64,000 nt of DNA from an uncultured Draconibacterium sp. (GCF_963677155.1 NZ_OY781884.1:2372134-2436133), one strand, 5' to 3'; positions 27,964 to 37,959 are shown, counted from the stretch's first letter. Program-made: numbers and translations. Notes: generated by a model not told the origin, from the letters alone.

Positions 27964-28363
27964 ACCATCTAATATATTGGTAATAAAATCAGTAAGTACC
28001 GAAATTAAAAAGGTTGAAGAATTTGTAAAGGCTATTTTTAATTTCCACAATATGCCAGATAAATGTTTTAACCCGGTATTTTTATGTATTTCTGAAGCTA
28101 TTACAAATTCTATTGTTCATGGTAATAAAGAAGATCATAGAAAAACTGTAGAGCTTAATATCGATTGTAAAAGCCACCTCATACAGGTTCGGGTTACCGA
28201 TGAAGGAGAAGGATTTAATGTAGAAAATGTGCCTGATCCAACCCATAAGGATAATCTGTTAAACGAAACCGGACGCGGAATACATATAATTAAAAGCATT
28301 GCCCAAAATGTTCAATTTAACAAAAAAGGAAACAGTTTAAGTTTCGAAATTGTCTGTAAATGA
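27953..28363 (+). CDS. HATPase domain protein, RsbW-like serine kinase/anti-sigma type
   Basis: A 136-residue GHKL ATP-binding protein. The N-box ISEAITNSIVHGNKEDH and the G-boxes VTDEGEGFNV and NETGRGIHII are intact, so ATP binding is likely. Lone domains of this kind are RsbW/SpoIIAB-like kinases that phosphorylate an anti-sigma antagonist, but no STAS partner or PP2C gene lies next to it. The start is GTG inside the end of the DUF4175 gene, and its end overlaps the ybeY start by 4 bases, so translation is coupled. The target is unknown. Confidence 0.85.
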   Translation: MKNKPSNILVIKSVSTEIKKVEEFVKAIFNFHNMPDKCFNPVFLCISEAITNSIVHGNKEDHRKTVELNIDCKSHLIQVRVTDEGEGFNVENVPDPTHKDNLLNETGRGIHIIKSIAQNVQFNKKGNSLSFEIVCK

Positions 28364-28797
28364 AATCAATAGAGTTTTATTTTGAAGATATCAAACCGAT
28401 ATCGTTTCATGAAGGTTTTCTAAAAAAACAAATTGAAAATCTCATTATTAATGAAAAATTTGAGCTTGGAGAGCTTACAATTGTGTATTGTTCCGACGAG
28501 TTTTTACTCGATATGAATAAACAATATCTTAATCACGATTATTATACAGATATAATAACTTTTGATTACGTAGAGAAAAATGTAATTTCGGGCGATTTAT
28601 TTATAAGTGTCGACAGAGTGAACGAAAATGCAGAAAATTACGGTATTTCGCAATTAAAAGAGTTGTATCGTGTTGTTTTACATGGTGTTCTGCATTTAGT
28701 TGGCTATAAAGATAAAACTGACGAAGAGCAGGAGGAGATGACGAAAATGGAAGAGTTTTATCTTAAAAAAATAGATTTTAAAGAACTGAAGGTATGA
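28360..28797 (+). CDS. ybeY: rRNA maturation endoribonuclease YbeY
   Basis: Metal-dependent single-strand RNase acting in 16S rRNA 3' maturation and ribosome quality control. The signature [13 protein letters not shown] holds His108 and His112. The third ligand of the usual H-x3-H-x5-H motif, expected at 118, is Asp here. The upstream strand motif ([18 protein letters not shown]) is normal. Length is 145. The Asp replacement seems usual for this phylum, but I could not check an alignment. It overlaps mnmG by 4 bases (ATGA). Confidence 0.93.
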   Translation: MKSIEFYFEDIKPISFHEGFLKKQIENLIINEKFELGELTIVYCSDEFLLDMNKQYLNHDYYTDIITFDYVEKNVISGDLFISVDRVNENAENYGISQLKELYRVVLHGVLHLVGYKDKTDEEQEEMTKMEEFYLKKIDFKELKV

Positions 28798-30674
28798 TGG
28801 AGAGATATGATGTAATTGTTGTTGGAGGAGGACATGCCGGATGCGAAGCAGCAACAGCAGCTGCTAACCTTGGATCGAAAACATTACTAATAACCATGGA
28901 CATGACCAAGTATGGTCAGATGTCGTGTAATCCTGCTATGGGCGGAATTGCAAAAGGTCAGATTGTGCGTGAAATCGATGCACTAGGTGGTTATTCGGGT
29001 ATTTTAGCCGATAAAACTACCATTCAGTTCCGAATGCTGAATAAGTCGAAAGGTCCTGCTATGTGGAGTCCACGCGCACAAAACGATCGGTTTAGGTTTG
29101 TTGAAGAATGGAGAAATATTCTGGAAAATACAGATCATCTCGATTTATGGCAGGACGCTGTTGTTCAATTGATTATAAAGGATAATAAAGTAACAGGTGT
29201 TAAAACTAAAATAGGGATTGAATTTGAATCGAACACAGTTGTTTTAACAAATGGTACCTTTTTAAATGGTTTAATGCATATAGGGCAGGAAAAGCTTGCT
29301 GGTGGGCGTATTGGAGAAGCGGCTTCCTATAATATTTCGGAACAGTTGCTGGATGCTGGTTTTAAGACTGGAAGAATGAAAACTGGTACTCCAGTACGTA
29401 TCGATGGTAGAACCATTGATTTTTCGAAGCTTACTGAGCAAAAAGGTGATACCGGACACTATAAATTTTCGTATTTACCTGGTACTGAAACGAAGTTGAA
29501 ACAGCGCTCGTGTTGGATTACACATACCAGTTCAGAAGTTCATGCTGAATTACAACAGGGATTTGAAGATTCGCCAATGTTCGACGGTACCATACAAAGT
29601 ACCGGACCGCGTTATTGCCCCAGTATAGAGTCAAAGCTGGTAACTTTTGCTGAAAAAGAAAAACATCAGTTGTTTCTGGAGCCGGAAGGAGAGAATACAA
29701 TTGAGTATTATTTGAATGGTTTTTCTTCCTCGCTTCCCTGGCAGGTACAATTAAAAGGTTTACATAAAATTGCAGGTTTAGAAAAAGCAAAAATTTTTCG
29801 GCCAGGTTATGCTATCGAATATGATTATTTCGATCCTACTCAATTAAATCATACCCTGGAAACTAAAATTCTGGAAAATTTGTTTTTTGCCGGACAGATT
29901 AATGGAACTACCGGTTATGAGGAAGCTGGTGCACAAGGAATCATTGCCGGTATAAACGCACATTTAAAATGTTCAGGAAATAAAGAGACCTTTGTCCTAA
30001 AAAGGAATGAAGCGTATATTGGTGTTCTTATTGATGATCTTGTAACGAAAGGAGTGGATGAACCATACCGGATGTTTACCAGTAGGGCAGAATTTAGAAT
30101 TTTGCTGAGACAAGACAATGCAGACATCCGTTTAACCGAAAAATCGTACAATTTAGGCCTTGCTTCGCTAGATCGTCTGAATTTACTGAAGGAAAAAACA
30201 ACCTTAATACAGGATATTATTGCTTATGCAAAGGATTTTTCGGTTAAGCCACGTTTTGTAAATCAATTACTTACAGATAAAGGTACCTCTGAGTTAAAAC
30301 AAGGAGTTAAATTATTCGATCTTATTTTACGCCCTCAGATTTCAATATTTGATTTGGTTGAAGTAATTACCCCTTTTAAAACATTTCTCGAACAGGTTCC
30401 AGAGGCTCGAAAAATTGAAATAATCGAAGGAGCAGAAATTGTGATTAAGTATGAAGGTTATATTAGTCGCGAAAAACAATTGGCAGAAAAATTAGATAAG
30501 TTCGAGAATATAAATATTGAAAATAAATTTAATTATAACGAGTTGAAGTCAATCTCTACTGAGGCACGTCAAAAGTTGGATAAGATTAAGCCAAAAACTA
30601 TTGGACAGGCAAAACGTATATCAGGTGTTTCTCCATCCGATATAAATGTTTTACTGGTGCTTTTAGGACGATAA
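28794..30674 (+). CDS. mnmG: tRNA uridine-5-carboxymethylaminomethyl modification enzyme MnmG
   Basis: FAD enzyme that with MnmE installs cmnm5 groups on wobble U34. The dinucleotide motif [10 protein letters not shown] is at residues 11-20. [18 protein letters not shown] and the second FAD site [16 protein letters not shown] are all diagnostic, and the C-terminal helical domain ([16 protein letters not shown]) is complete. Length 626 is standard. A second in-frame ATG lies at 28797. It is last of the DUF4175-HATPase-ybeY-mnmG set. Immediately after the stop is a parS site. In many bacteria this gene (gidA) sits beside oriC. Confidence 0.97.
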   Translation: MMERYDVIVVGGGHAGCEAATAAANLGSKTLLITMDMTKYGQMSCNPAMGGIAKGQIVREIDALGGYSGILADKTTIQFRMLNKSKGPAMWSPRAQNDRFRFVEEWRNILENTDHLDLWQDAVVQLIIKDNKVTGVKTKIGIEFESNTVVLTNGTFLNGLMHIGQEKLAGGRIGEAASYNISEQLLDAGFKTGRMKTGTPVRIDGRTIDFSKLTEQKGDTGHYKFSYLPGTETKLKQRSCWITHTSSEVHAELQQGFEDSPMFDGTIQSTGPRYCPSIESKLVTFAEKEKHQLFLEPEGENTIEYYLNGFSSSLPWQVQLKGLHKIAGLEKAKIFRPGYAIEYDYFDPTQLNHTLETKILENLFFAGQINGTTGYEEAGAQGIIAGINAHLKCSGNKETFVLKRNEAYIGVLIDDLVTKGVDEPYRMFTSRAEFRILLRQDNADIRLTEKSYNLGLASLDRLNLLKEKTTLIQDIIAYAKDFSVKPRFVNQLLTDKGTSELKQGVKLFDLILRPQISIFDLVEVITPFKTFLEQVPEARKIEIIEGAEIVIKYEGYISREKQLAEKLDKFENINIENKFNYNELKSISTEARQKLDKIKPKTIGQAKRISGVSPSDINVLLVLLGR

Positions 30675-30690
30675 TGTTTCACGTGGAACA
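30675..30690. promoter_or_regulatory. parS centromere site for ParB
   Basis: TGTTTCACGTGGAACA; its reverse complement TGTTCCACGTGAAACA is a perfect match to the B. subtilis-type consensus TGTTNCACGTGAAACA. It lies directly after the mnmG stop codon and before apt. parA and parB are not in the window. Confidence 0.85.
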
Positions 30691-30701
30691 ATTGTATAAT
30701 A

Positions 30702-31223
30702 ATGGATTTAAAAAGAGAAATACGCGAGATTCCTGATTATCCAAAAGAGGGGATAAGCTTTAAAGATGTAACAACGCTATTTAAAAATAAAGAAGCGGTG
30801 AAGTTTGTTACAAATACAATCGTTGAAAATTTCAAGGAGAAAGGAATCACAAAAGTTGTTGGTCTTGAAGCACGTGGTTTTGTTTTTGGTGGAGCAATTG
30901 CCGATCGTCTTGATGCTGGTTTTGTTCCTATTCGCAAGAAAGGGAAATTGCCTAGTGCAGTTTTAAGTGAATCATACCAATTGGAATATGGTATGGATAG
31001 TGTAGAAATGCACAGTGACGCATTGGAAAAAAATGACATAGTTTTAATTCATGATGATTTGCTGGCAACAGGCGGTACTGCCGTTGCAGCACTAAATCTG
31101 GCAAAAAAGTGTGGTGTCGAGCACATTTATTTTAGTTTTATTTGCGATCTGGAATTTATAGACACGCCAAATAAATCGATTCTTAAAGATTACGAAACTC
31201 AGGTATTGGTAAAATATCAGTAA
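30702..31223 (+). CDS. apt: adenine phosphoribosyltransferase
   Basis: Makes AMP from adenine and PRPP (purine salvage). The PRPP loop VLIHDDLLATGGTA lies at residues 114-127, and the family signature GLEARGFVFGGAIAD at about 54-68. The N-terminal hood helix region REIPDYPKEGISFKDVTTL is the classic Apt start. Length 173 is standard. It starts 27 bases after mnmG with the parS site in between, and its stop is directly followed by the uvrC start. Confidence 0.96.
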   Translation: MDLKREIREIPDYPKEGISFKDVTTLFKNKEAVKFVTNTIVENFKEKGITKVVGLEARGFVFGGAIADRLDAGFVPIRKKGKLPSAVLSESYQLEYGMDSVEMHSDALEKNDIVLIHDDLLATGGTAVAALNLAKKCGVEHIYFSFICDLEFIDTPNKSILKDYETQVLVKYQ

Positions 31224-33047
31224 TTGAAATACAAAACGGTAAATAAAAATATTGATCATTTAAAAACGCTTATATCGGTGTTGCCGGATAAGCCCGGTAT
31301 TTATCAGTATTTAGATCAATCAAATACTATAATTTATATAGGAAAAGCTAAGAACCTGCGAAAGCGGGTTTCTTCGTATTTTTCAAAGAATCACGATCAC
31401 CGGAAAACGGCTTTATTGGTGCGCAATATTGTCGATATAAAACATATGGTGGTGGAGAGTGAGCAGGATGCTTTGTTGTTGGAAAATAACTTGATTAAAA
31501 AGTATCAGCCGCGCTACAATATTCGCTTAAAAGACGATAAAAGCTACCCGTGGATTTGTATAAAAAACGAACCTTTTCCACGTGTATTTAAAACCCGGGA
31601 TCTGGTTCGCGATGGTTCTAAATATTTTGGACCATACACCTCAATTTATACCGTTCGTACATTGTTAGGGTTGTTTAAATCGGAATATAAATTACGCACT
31701 TGCAACTATAATTTATCTCCCGAAAATATTGCATCAGGTAAATACAAAGTGTGCCTCGAATACCATATTGGAAATTGTAAAGGACCTTGCGAAGGACACG
31801 TTTCTGTAGAAAAATACGATCAGGGAATTGCTGATATAACTGATATTTTGAAAGGAAATATATCTGGAGTTATTAAGCATTTAGAGGGTATGATGACTGA
31901 GATGGCTGAGAATTTAAACTTTGAAGAAGCAGCCGCAATTAAAGAAAAGTATGACTCACTGAAGCGCTATCAGAGCCGTTCTACTGTTGTTTCTCCTGTT
32001 ATTACAGATGTTGATGTGTATTCGATAGAAGAGGATGATAATTTTGCTTTTATCAATTACCTGAAGATTATAAAAGGAGCCATTATTCAAACTTTTACTT
32101 TAGAGATAAAAAAAGGGTTAGATGAGAATACTGAGGAACTTCTTTTGGCCGGAATTATTGAAATAAGGCAGAAGATATTTAGTAATGCACGCGAAATACT
32201 GGTGCCTTTTAAGCTGGAAAATGTAATCGAAAATGTAACATTTAGGGTGCCGCAAAGAGGGGAGAAGAAACAGTTATTAGATCTTTCGAAGCGTAATGCC
32301 AAATATTTCCGTCTTGAAAAGGATAAGCAAGCTGTACTCAAAAATCCTAAAATCAGAACGGATCGTATACTGAATACCATTAAAAAGGATCTTCAATTAA
32401 AAGAATTACCCGAGCGTATTGAGTGTTTCGATAACAGTAACCTGCAGGGAACAAATCCTGTTGCAGCGTGTGTGGTATTTAAAGATGCTAAGCCGGCAAA
32501 GAAAGAATACCGGCATTTTAATATAAAGACCGTTGAAGGGCCAAACGATTTTGCATCGATGGAAGAGGTAGTTTATAGGCGTTATAAGCGCTTAAAAGAA
32601 GAAAAGAAGCCACTGCCCAACCTTATTGTCGTTGATGGTGGAAAAGGTCAGTTATCAGCTACAATGAAGGCTATGGATAAACTGGAATTACGCGGTAAAA
32701 TTACAGTTATTGGTATTGCGAAACGATTGGAGGAAATCTATTTTCCAGGTGATTCTGTTCCTCTTTACATCAATAAAAATTCTGAAACGCTAAAAGTAAT
32801 TCAGCATTTAAGAGACGAAGCGCACCGTTTTGGAATTACTTTTCACCGGGATAAACGCTCAAAAGCATTTATTACATCTGAATTAGGAAATATAGATGGA
32901 ATAGGGGAGAAGACCACTGAGAAGTTATTAAAGGATTTCAAATCCGTAAAACAGATAAAACTACAAAAACTTGATGCTTTGGAAGCTTCTATCGGTAAAG
33001 CTAAAGCAGGCGTAGTGTTCGATTATTTTCAAAAAGAAAACGAATAG
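31224..33047 (+). CDS. uvrC: excinuclease ABC subunit UvrC
   Basis: Makes the two incisions in nucleotide excision repair. The GIY-YIG nuclease domain is N-terminal (GIY at 25-27, YIG at 38-40), the UVR/UvrB-binding motif lies in EMAENLNFEEAAAIKEKYDS (about 226-245), the RNase H-like endonuclease domain carries CFDNSNLQGTNPVA and VVDGGKGQL, and tandem helix-hairpin-helix motifs end the protein. Length 607. The only start in frame before the conserved N-terminus is TTG at 31224, directly after the apt stop. Confidence 0.97.
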   Translation: MKYKTVNKNIDHLKTLISVLPDKPGIYQYLDQSNTIIYIGKAKNLRKRVSSYFSKNHDHRKTALLVRNIVDIKHMVVESEQDALLLENNLIKKYQPRYNIRLKDDKSYPWICIKNEPFPRVFKTRDLVRDGSKYFGPYTSIYTVRTLLGLFKSEYKLRTCNYNLSPENIASGKYKVCLEYHIGNCKGPCEGHVSVEKYDQGIADITDILKGNISGVIKHLEGMMTEMAENLNFEEAAAIKEKYDSLKRYQSRSTVVSPVITDVDVYSIEEDDNFAFINYLKIIKGAIIQTFTLEIKKGLDENTEELLLAGIIEIRQKIFSNAREILVPFKLENVIENVTFRVPQRGEKKQLLDLSKRNAKYFRLEKDKQAVLKNPKIRTDRILNTIKKDLQLKELPERIECFDNSNLQGTNPVAACVVFKDAKPAKKEYRHFNIKTVEGPNDFASMEEVVYRRYKRLKEEKKPLPNLIVVDGGKGQLSATMKAMDKLELRGKITVIGIAKRLEEIYFPGDSVPLYINKNSETLKVIQHLRDEAHRFGITFHRDKRSKAFITSELGNIDGIGEKTTEKLLKDFKSVKQIKLQKLDALEASIGKAKAGVVFDYFQKENE

Positions 33048-33131
33048 AACAAACGGATCTCATCAGCTGATCAAGCTAAAACTTAAAAGAGAGTTTATTG
33101 AATACCGTTATAAATTTACAATTATATTGAA

Positions 33132-34181
33132 ATGAATAAACGCGTTTTGCTGGGGATGAGTGGAGGAATTGATAGTTCTGTTTCGGCGATGCTATTGCAG
33201 GAACAGGGTTACACCGTTATAGGAGTTACCTTTCTTTTTAGTGGTACCGATGACCAAAATCATCACTTTTTAAAAGACGCAACTGATTTAGCTGATCGAT
33301 TAAAAATTCAACATATTACTGTCGATTTACGGAAAGAGTTTGAGGAGTACGTTGTTCGTTATTTTATCGATGAATACCTAAACGGACGTACACCTTTTCC
33401 GTGTGCCTATTGCAATCCGAACCTTAAATTTAAATACCTGAATAAATACGCGAAGGCAATGGATTGTGATTCTATTGCTACCGGGCATTATGTGAAGATT
33501 GGAATTTATAACGGACAGAAATATCTGTTTCAGGGTGAAGATCCGGAGAAAGATCAGTCGTTTTTTCTTTGGGGTTTACCTCGCGAGATAATCGATAAAC
33601 TAATTTTTCCTTTAGGTAACTTTAAAAAAACAGAGATAAGAAATGTCGCCAGAGAAAAGGGCTTTTTATCCTTATCGGAGAAAAAGGATAGCCTTGGAAT
33701 ATGTTTTATTGAGGGAAATGATTACCGGCAATTCCTAAAAAAACGGGGAATCAAATCGCACCCCGGTAATTTTGTCGATCAAAATGGAAACATCTTAGGT
33801 AAACACAAAGGAATTTTTAATTACACCATCGGACAACGTCGCGGATTGGGCCTTAATCTGAATTTTCCGCTATTTGTAGCTGAATTTCATCTAGATGACA
33901 ATGAAATAGTGTTGGCAAAATACAATGATTTATACCGTTCTAAATTACTTTTAGAAAATTATTATATTATTGATAATGAAATAGTTAATAAGAGTGTTGA
34001 GTTAATTGTAAAGGTGCGTTACAGGCTTCAGGAAACCCCCTGTAGTTTACATATTTTGAACGACACTGTGGCTAAGGTCGAATTATTAGAATCTGAGGCC
34101 ATGATTGCTCCCGGACAAACTGCCGTTTTTTATCATAACAACAGATTGGTAGGCGGTGGATTTATACAATCAGCAGAATAA
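33132..34181 (+). CDS. mnmA: tRNA 2-thiouridine(34) synthase MnmA
   Basis: Adds sulfur to position 2 of wobble U34, the same nucleoside that MnmG modifies at C5. The PP-loop GMSGGIDSS is at residues 8-16. Catalytic cysteines are Cys94 (CAYCNPNLKF) and Cys191 (LGICFIEGNDYRQFL), matching Cys102 and Cys199 of E. coli MnmA. Length 349 is normal. It is 84 bases after uvrC on the same strand. Bacteroidota often carry two mnmA paralogues; only one is in this window. Confidence 0.95.
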   Translation: MNKRVLLGMSGGIDSSVSAMLLQEQGYTVIGVTFLFSGTDDQNHHFLKDATDLADRLKIQHITVDLRKEFEEYVVRYFIDEYLNGRTPFPCAYCNPNLKFKYLNKYAKAMDCDSIATGHYVKIGIYNGQKYLFQGEDPEKDQSFFLWGLPREIIDKLIFPLGNFKKTEIRNVAREKGFLSLSEKKDSLGICFIEGNDYRQFLKKRGIKSHPGNFVDQNGNILGKHKGIFNYTIGQRRGLGLNLNFPLFVAEFHLDDNEIVLAKYNDLYRSKLLLENYYIIDNEIVNKSVELIVKVRYRLQETPCSLHILNDTVAKVELLESEAMIAPGQTAVFYHNNRLVGGGFIQSAE

Positions 34182-34703
34182 ATATATTCTATTATAATTG
34201 TATATTTAATAGAAAATCTCGCAATGTTCCTCATTTCTTTTTCTTGAAAAATTAACTTCCATTTGCCTTCATAAAATTATTTACCGGGGATAAGTATAAT
34301 TTAGACACGTTTGATATAAGACCAATTCCTAAGATATATATCGATTCGATTAAACTTATGTTTTTATAAATAGTCAATTTTATTTAATGCTAAATAATCG
34401 AAAAAGCGAAAAGTGGTCATTCATCGGTTTGCCGGATGTGGAATCTTAACAAATGGATAGATTGGCAATAGTCATTTGTTCTGTTTTAAGTGTCATTGAG
34501 TGTTTTTATTCCCGGGAATGAAAAAATATGTGTAAAAATAGAAATCAAATATTCAAAAACTAAAATCGAAAAACTGACATAGACTTATTTTTGAAGAAAA
34601 GATCACAGCTTTCACCACTAAAAAAGTGCGGTGATGGAATTATAACGATTCGCGATATTGATTAATAAAACAACAAAATCTTAAACTCTGTAAAGATGTA
34701 ATT
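34182..34703. other. 522-base intergenic region, AT-rich
   Basis: No gene is apparent. TATTTTTG at 34586-34593 matches the TAnnTTTG -7 box and could drive the secreted protein gene starting at 34704, giving a leader of about 100 bases. Just past mnmA there is a weak inverted repeat (TTCTATTA/TAATAGAA at about 34186-34215) without a T run. Nothing resembling a riboswitch was recognised. Confidence 0.5.
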
Positions 34704-35441
34704 ATGAACATTAGACAAAAGACATTTTTTTTGGCGCTTAGCCTTTTTATTTTGGTTGGTTCTGAATTAAAAGCCCAACCTGGAAGAATGGGACGTCAAA
34801 TGGACGATCCTGCTTTAACCGATACTACAGGAAGAAGTATTGATGGTTATTTTACTCCGGTATCATCTAAAAAAAGCATTCCTGACAAAGATGGATTTAT
34901 TCAACGTTGGTCGCTATTGGAGCCAATTAGTAAGCCAAACCGTAGTAATACTGTTTTTACCGACAGCTATCTTCGTGCTGCATTTGATACGTTGTATTTT
35001 CCCAATCAGTTTACTATCCTGCCTGAAGATGGTGAAATAGTAAAAGTAGGGGACACGGAATTAGCCTGGCATGCACTGGACAGTAAGTTATTCAATGTAA
35101 AGTTATTCCGTTTCGCTTATGGATTAAGTAAACCCATTTACGGAGTGGTGTTTTGGGCTGTAACGGTTGTTAATGCGCCTCACGACATGGAAAATGTTAG
35201 AATGGCAGTGGGCTCAAATTCGGCATCTATGTGGTGGTTAAACGGAGAAGAAGCTTTACTTCTTTCCGGCGACAGGCGTATGGTAATGGATGATGGTGTA
35301 TCTCCACGGATGACCCTTAAAAAAGGGAAAAATATTGTTCGCGGCGTTGTAATTAACGGGCCCGGAATGAGCGACTTTTGTGTTCGTTTCCTTGATGAAA
35401 AAGGCGAACCAGTAAAAAACATCACAATTACCTGTGAATAA
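34704..35441 (+). CDS. secreted beta-rich protein paired with a GH43 enzyme
   Basis: A 245-residue exported protein: signal peptide (residues 1-24, ending ELKAQ), then a beta-sandwich-like domain. The segments NSASMWWLNGEEALLLSGDR and INGPGMSDFCVRFLDEKGEP resemble an accessory region found in Bacteroidota beside or fused to acetylxylan esterases and GH43 enzymes; this is from memory of the family and not verified. No catalytic motif is evident, so a carbohydrate-binding or accessory role is a guess. It is 53 bases upstream of the GH43 gene on the same strand and probably co-transcribed. Confidence 0.7.
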   Translation: MNIRQKTFFLALSLFILVGSELKAQPGRMGRQMDDPALTDTTGRSIDGYFTPVSSKKSIPDKDGFIQRWSLLEPISKPNRSNTVFTDSYLRAAFDTLYFPNQFTILPEDGEIVKVGDTELAWHALDSKLFNVKLFRFAYGLSKPIYGVVFWAVTVVNAPHDMENVRMAVGSNSASMWWLNGEEALLLSGDRRMVMDDGVSPRMTLKKGKNIVRGVVINGPGMSDFCVRFLDEKGEPVKNITITCE

Positions 35442-35494
35442 TATTATTTAGTCAAACGATTTAAAATCTCAATTGAATCGAAATTGGAATCATT

Positions 35495-36943
35495 ATGAAA
35501 CAAATCAGAATATTGGGCTCAATAGCCCTTTTATCATTGTTATTTAGTAGTGCAGTAATGGCACAAGTAGGGAAACCATATATACACGACCCTTCAACAA
35601 TAATGGAATGCGATGGAAAGTATTATACTTTTGGAACAGGTAGAGGTGGTTTAATATCTGAAGATGGTTGGGTATGGAACGGCGGGGGAGTAAGACCCGG
35701 TGGCGGTGCTGCACCTGACGCTATGAAGATTGGTGACCGCTACCTAGTAGTTTATGGCGCAACCGGTGGTGGCCTTGGAGGTGGACACGATGGAAGAATT
35801 TTAACCATGTGGAACAAAACGCTTGATCCAAATTCTCCTGATTTTGAATATTCAGAGCCTATCGAAGTGGTAAGATCAGAAGGTATGGAAGATAACGATG
35901 CCATTGATCCGGGCTTATTGCTTGATCCTACCACAGGACGTTTATGGTGTTCGTACGGAACCTATTTTGGATTCATTCGCCTTATTGAGCTTGATCCTAA
36001 AACAGGGAAACGTGTTGAAGGTAATGAACCAATAGATATTGCCATCGACTGTGAAGCAACAACAATGATGTACCGTAACGGATGGTATTACCTTTTAGGT
36101 ACACACGGAACCTGTTGCGATGGTGCTAATTCTACTTATAATATTGTAGTTGGACGTTCGAAAAAGGTGACAGGCCCGTACGTTGATAATATGGGAAGAG
36201 AAATGCTTAAAGGTGGTGGTAAGATGGTTATTGCTGCCGGCGGAAGAGTTACTGGCCCTGGTCATTTTGGATTAATAAAAATTGATGAAGGCGTTCAAAA
36301 AATGTCTTGTCATTTTGAAGCCGATTTAGATAGGAGTGGTCGAAGTGTACTGGGTATTCGTCCGTTACTTTGGAAAAATGACTGGCCGGTTGCAGGCGAT
36401 CCTTTTAAAGAAGGAACTTACGAAATTGAATCGGAAAGAAGAGGTTATGCATTGGAACTGGTGGTTGATTTTGTGCGTATGCCACGTGGAACAAGAGGAT
36501 TTTGGCATGATTCAGACGAACCGGTTAAACCTATTCCATCGCAAACATTAGAAGATGTAATTGACACCTGGCCAACCGGAGATATTGGTGTAAGAATTGG
36601 CGATTACATGTTCCGTCCGCATCAAAGATGGACAATTACAGCAGTACCTGAAGCCGGTGGATATTTAGGCGGGCCTTACTACAAAATAGTTATTGAAGGT
36701 ACTGAACGTGCATTGGCAGCTACGGCAGACGCAGAGGTAATTGCAGTTCCTGAATTTACAGGTGCCGACGAGCAATTGTGGAGAATAGAGCAATTGATTG
36801 ATGGAACTTATAGAATAATGCCAAAGGTAATTCCAAATTCAAATAAGAAGCTGGCGTTGGTTTCTTCTGGTGATAGTACTCCTACGCTTGCTGAATTTGA
36901 TTTTAACAGCGATAATTCTAAATGGAATTTTAGGGATCATTAA
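35495..36943 (+). CDS. GH43-type arabinanase-like enzyme with ricin-like domain
   Basis: Secreted hydrolase (signal peptide 1-23, VMAQ cleavage) with a five-bladed beta-propeller. The general base is Asp32 in YIHDPSTI, the pKa-modulating Asp138 lies in DAIDPGLLLD, and the general acid is Glu187 in DCEATTMMYRNGWYYL. This triad and the paired cysteines in GTHGTCCDG match the arabinan endo-1,5-alpha-L-arabinosidase subgroup of GH43. The C-terminal third (about 330-482, including DEQLWRIEQLIDGTYRIMPK) resembles a ricin-type beta-trefoil binding domain. No SusC/SusD or regulator is adjacent, so it is a stand-alone pair with the upstream secreted protein. A terminator follows. Confidence 0.88.
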   Translation: MKQIRILGSIALLSLLFSSAVMAQVGKPYIHDPSTIMECDGKYYTFGTGRGGLISEDGWVWNGGGVRPGGGAAPDAMKIGDRYLVVYGATGGGLGGGHDGRILTMWNKTLDPNSPDFEYSEPIEVVRSEGMEDNDAIDPGLLLDPTTGRLWCSYGTYFGFIRLIELDPKTGKRVEGNEPIDIAIDCEATTMMYRNGWYYLLGTHGTCCDGANSTYNIVVGRSKKVTGPYVDNMGREMLKGGGKMVIAAGGRVTGPGHFGLIKIDEGVQKMSCHFEADLDRSGRSVLGIRPLLWKNDWPVAGDPFKEGTYEIESERRGYALELVVDFVRMPRGTRGFWHDSDEPVKPIPSQTLEDVIDTWPTGDIGVRIGDYMFRPHQRWTITAVPEAGGYLGGPYYKIVIEGTERALAATADAEVIAVPEFTGADEQLWRIEQLIDGTYRIMPKVIPNSNKKLALVSSGDSTPTLAEFDFNSDNSKWNFRDH

Positions 36944-36970
36944 AAAAACAGGGAAAAGAATATTTTACGG

Positions 36971-37008
36971 AAGGCGCTTGTTGATTCAACTTGCGCCTTT
37001 CTTTTTTA
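36971..37008 (+). terminator. strong bidirectional terminator
   Basis: AAGGCGC-TT-GTTGA-T-TCAAC-TT-GCGCCTT (36971-36999) is a near-perfect hairpin followed by T-rich DNA. It lies between the GH43 stop and the converging rsgA stop and can serve both. Confidence 0.85.
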
Positions 37009-37959
37009 TTAAAATGCCGGTCGGTGTTTATCATCTGGCTCCAGTAATCCCAGGTAACTTCTGAATCGGGAAGGGGCGATCTGATATTTTTCAACGGCTT
37101 CTTTAACGGCACAACCGGGTTCGTGTGTGTGTGAACAATTGTTATACTGGCAATGCTCCGAAAATTTAAATATCTCAACAAAATAGTGCGAAATTTCCCA
37201 GGGTTCCATTTCCAAAACACCAAAGGCTTTAATTCCCGGAGTATCGATAATGTACCCGCCAAAATTCAGCTTAAACAGCTGAGAATAGGTTGTGGTGTGT
37301 TTTCCGGTTTTGTGCGAATCCGAAATCTCCATTGTTTTCAAATTCAACCCCGGCTGAATAAGGTTAATGAGTGTAGATTTTCCAACGCCGCTGTGCCCAT
37401 TAATTACGTTTGTTTTGTTTTTTAGAGCTTCTTTAAACTCATCGATACCGGTTCCTTCTTTAGCCGACGTTTTAAGACATTTATAGCCGATATTTCGATA
37501 GATCTGCATCAACAGGTTCATCTCTTCCGTTTCGTCTTCGTTATAGCGGTCAGCTTTGTTAAAAACAATCATAACCGGAATACGATATGCCTCGGCCGAT
37601 GCCAGATACCGATCGATAAAAGTGGTTGTAGTAACCGGGTATTGCATGGTTACTACCAGAACTGCCTGATCGATATTGGCAGCAATAATATGCGCTTGTT
37701 TCGAAAGATTAATAGAACGGCGAATAATGTAGTTTTTGCGTTCGTGGATTTTGGTAATCATACCAACCTGTGCGATATTTTCGTCGGCAGACACGTTTTG
37801 GAGCGTAAATCCCACACGATCGCCCACGGCAACGGGGTTCGTGTTCCGAATTCCTTTAATGCGAAATTTGCCCTTTATTTTACATTCATAGGTATTTCCG
37901 TTTTCATCCTCCACGGTATACCAGCTGCCGGTCGATTTTATTACTAATCCTTCTTTCAA
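37009..37959 (-). CDS. rsgA: ribosome small subunit-dependent GTPase RsgA
   Basis: Circularly permuted GTPase that checks and releases 30S maturation factors. The G4 motif NKAD is at 134-137, before the P-loop GHSGVGKST at 188-196, confirming permutation. DTPGIKAFG is G3. The C-terminal zinc knuckle is seen in HCQYNNCSHTHEPGCAV. An OB-fold precedes the G domain. Length 316. The start appears to be TTG at 37959. rbfA, another 30S assembly factor, is 3 kb away on the same strand. Confidence 0.96.
   Translation of the reverse strand: MKEGLVIKSTGSWYTVEDENGNTYECKIKGKFRIKGIRNTNPVAVGDRVGFTLQNVSADENIAQVGMITKIHERKNYIIRRSINLSKQAHIIAANIDQAVLVVTMQYPVTTTTFIDRYLASAEAYRIPVMIVFNKADRYNEDETEEMNLLMQIYRNIGYKCLKTSAKEGTGIDEFKEALKNKTNVINGHSGVGKSTLINLIQPGLNLKTMEISDSHKTGKHTTTYSQLFKLNFGGYIIDTPGIKAFGVLEMEPWEISHYFVEIFKFSEHCQYNNCSHTHEPGCAVKEAVEKYQIAPSRFRSYLGLLEPDDKHRPAF

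Noticed and set aside
36478-36493. TATGCCACGTGGAACA as another parS site
   Set aside because: The right half matches but the left half differs at several positions, and it lies inside the GH43 coding region. CACGTG cores near 4268, 21902 and 38597 have no parS arms at all.
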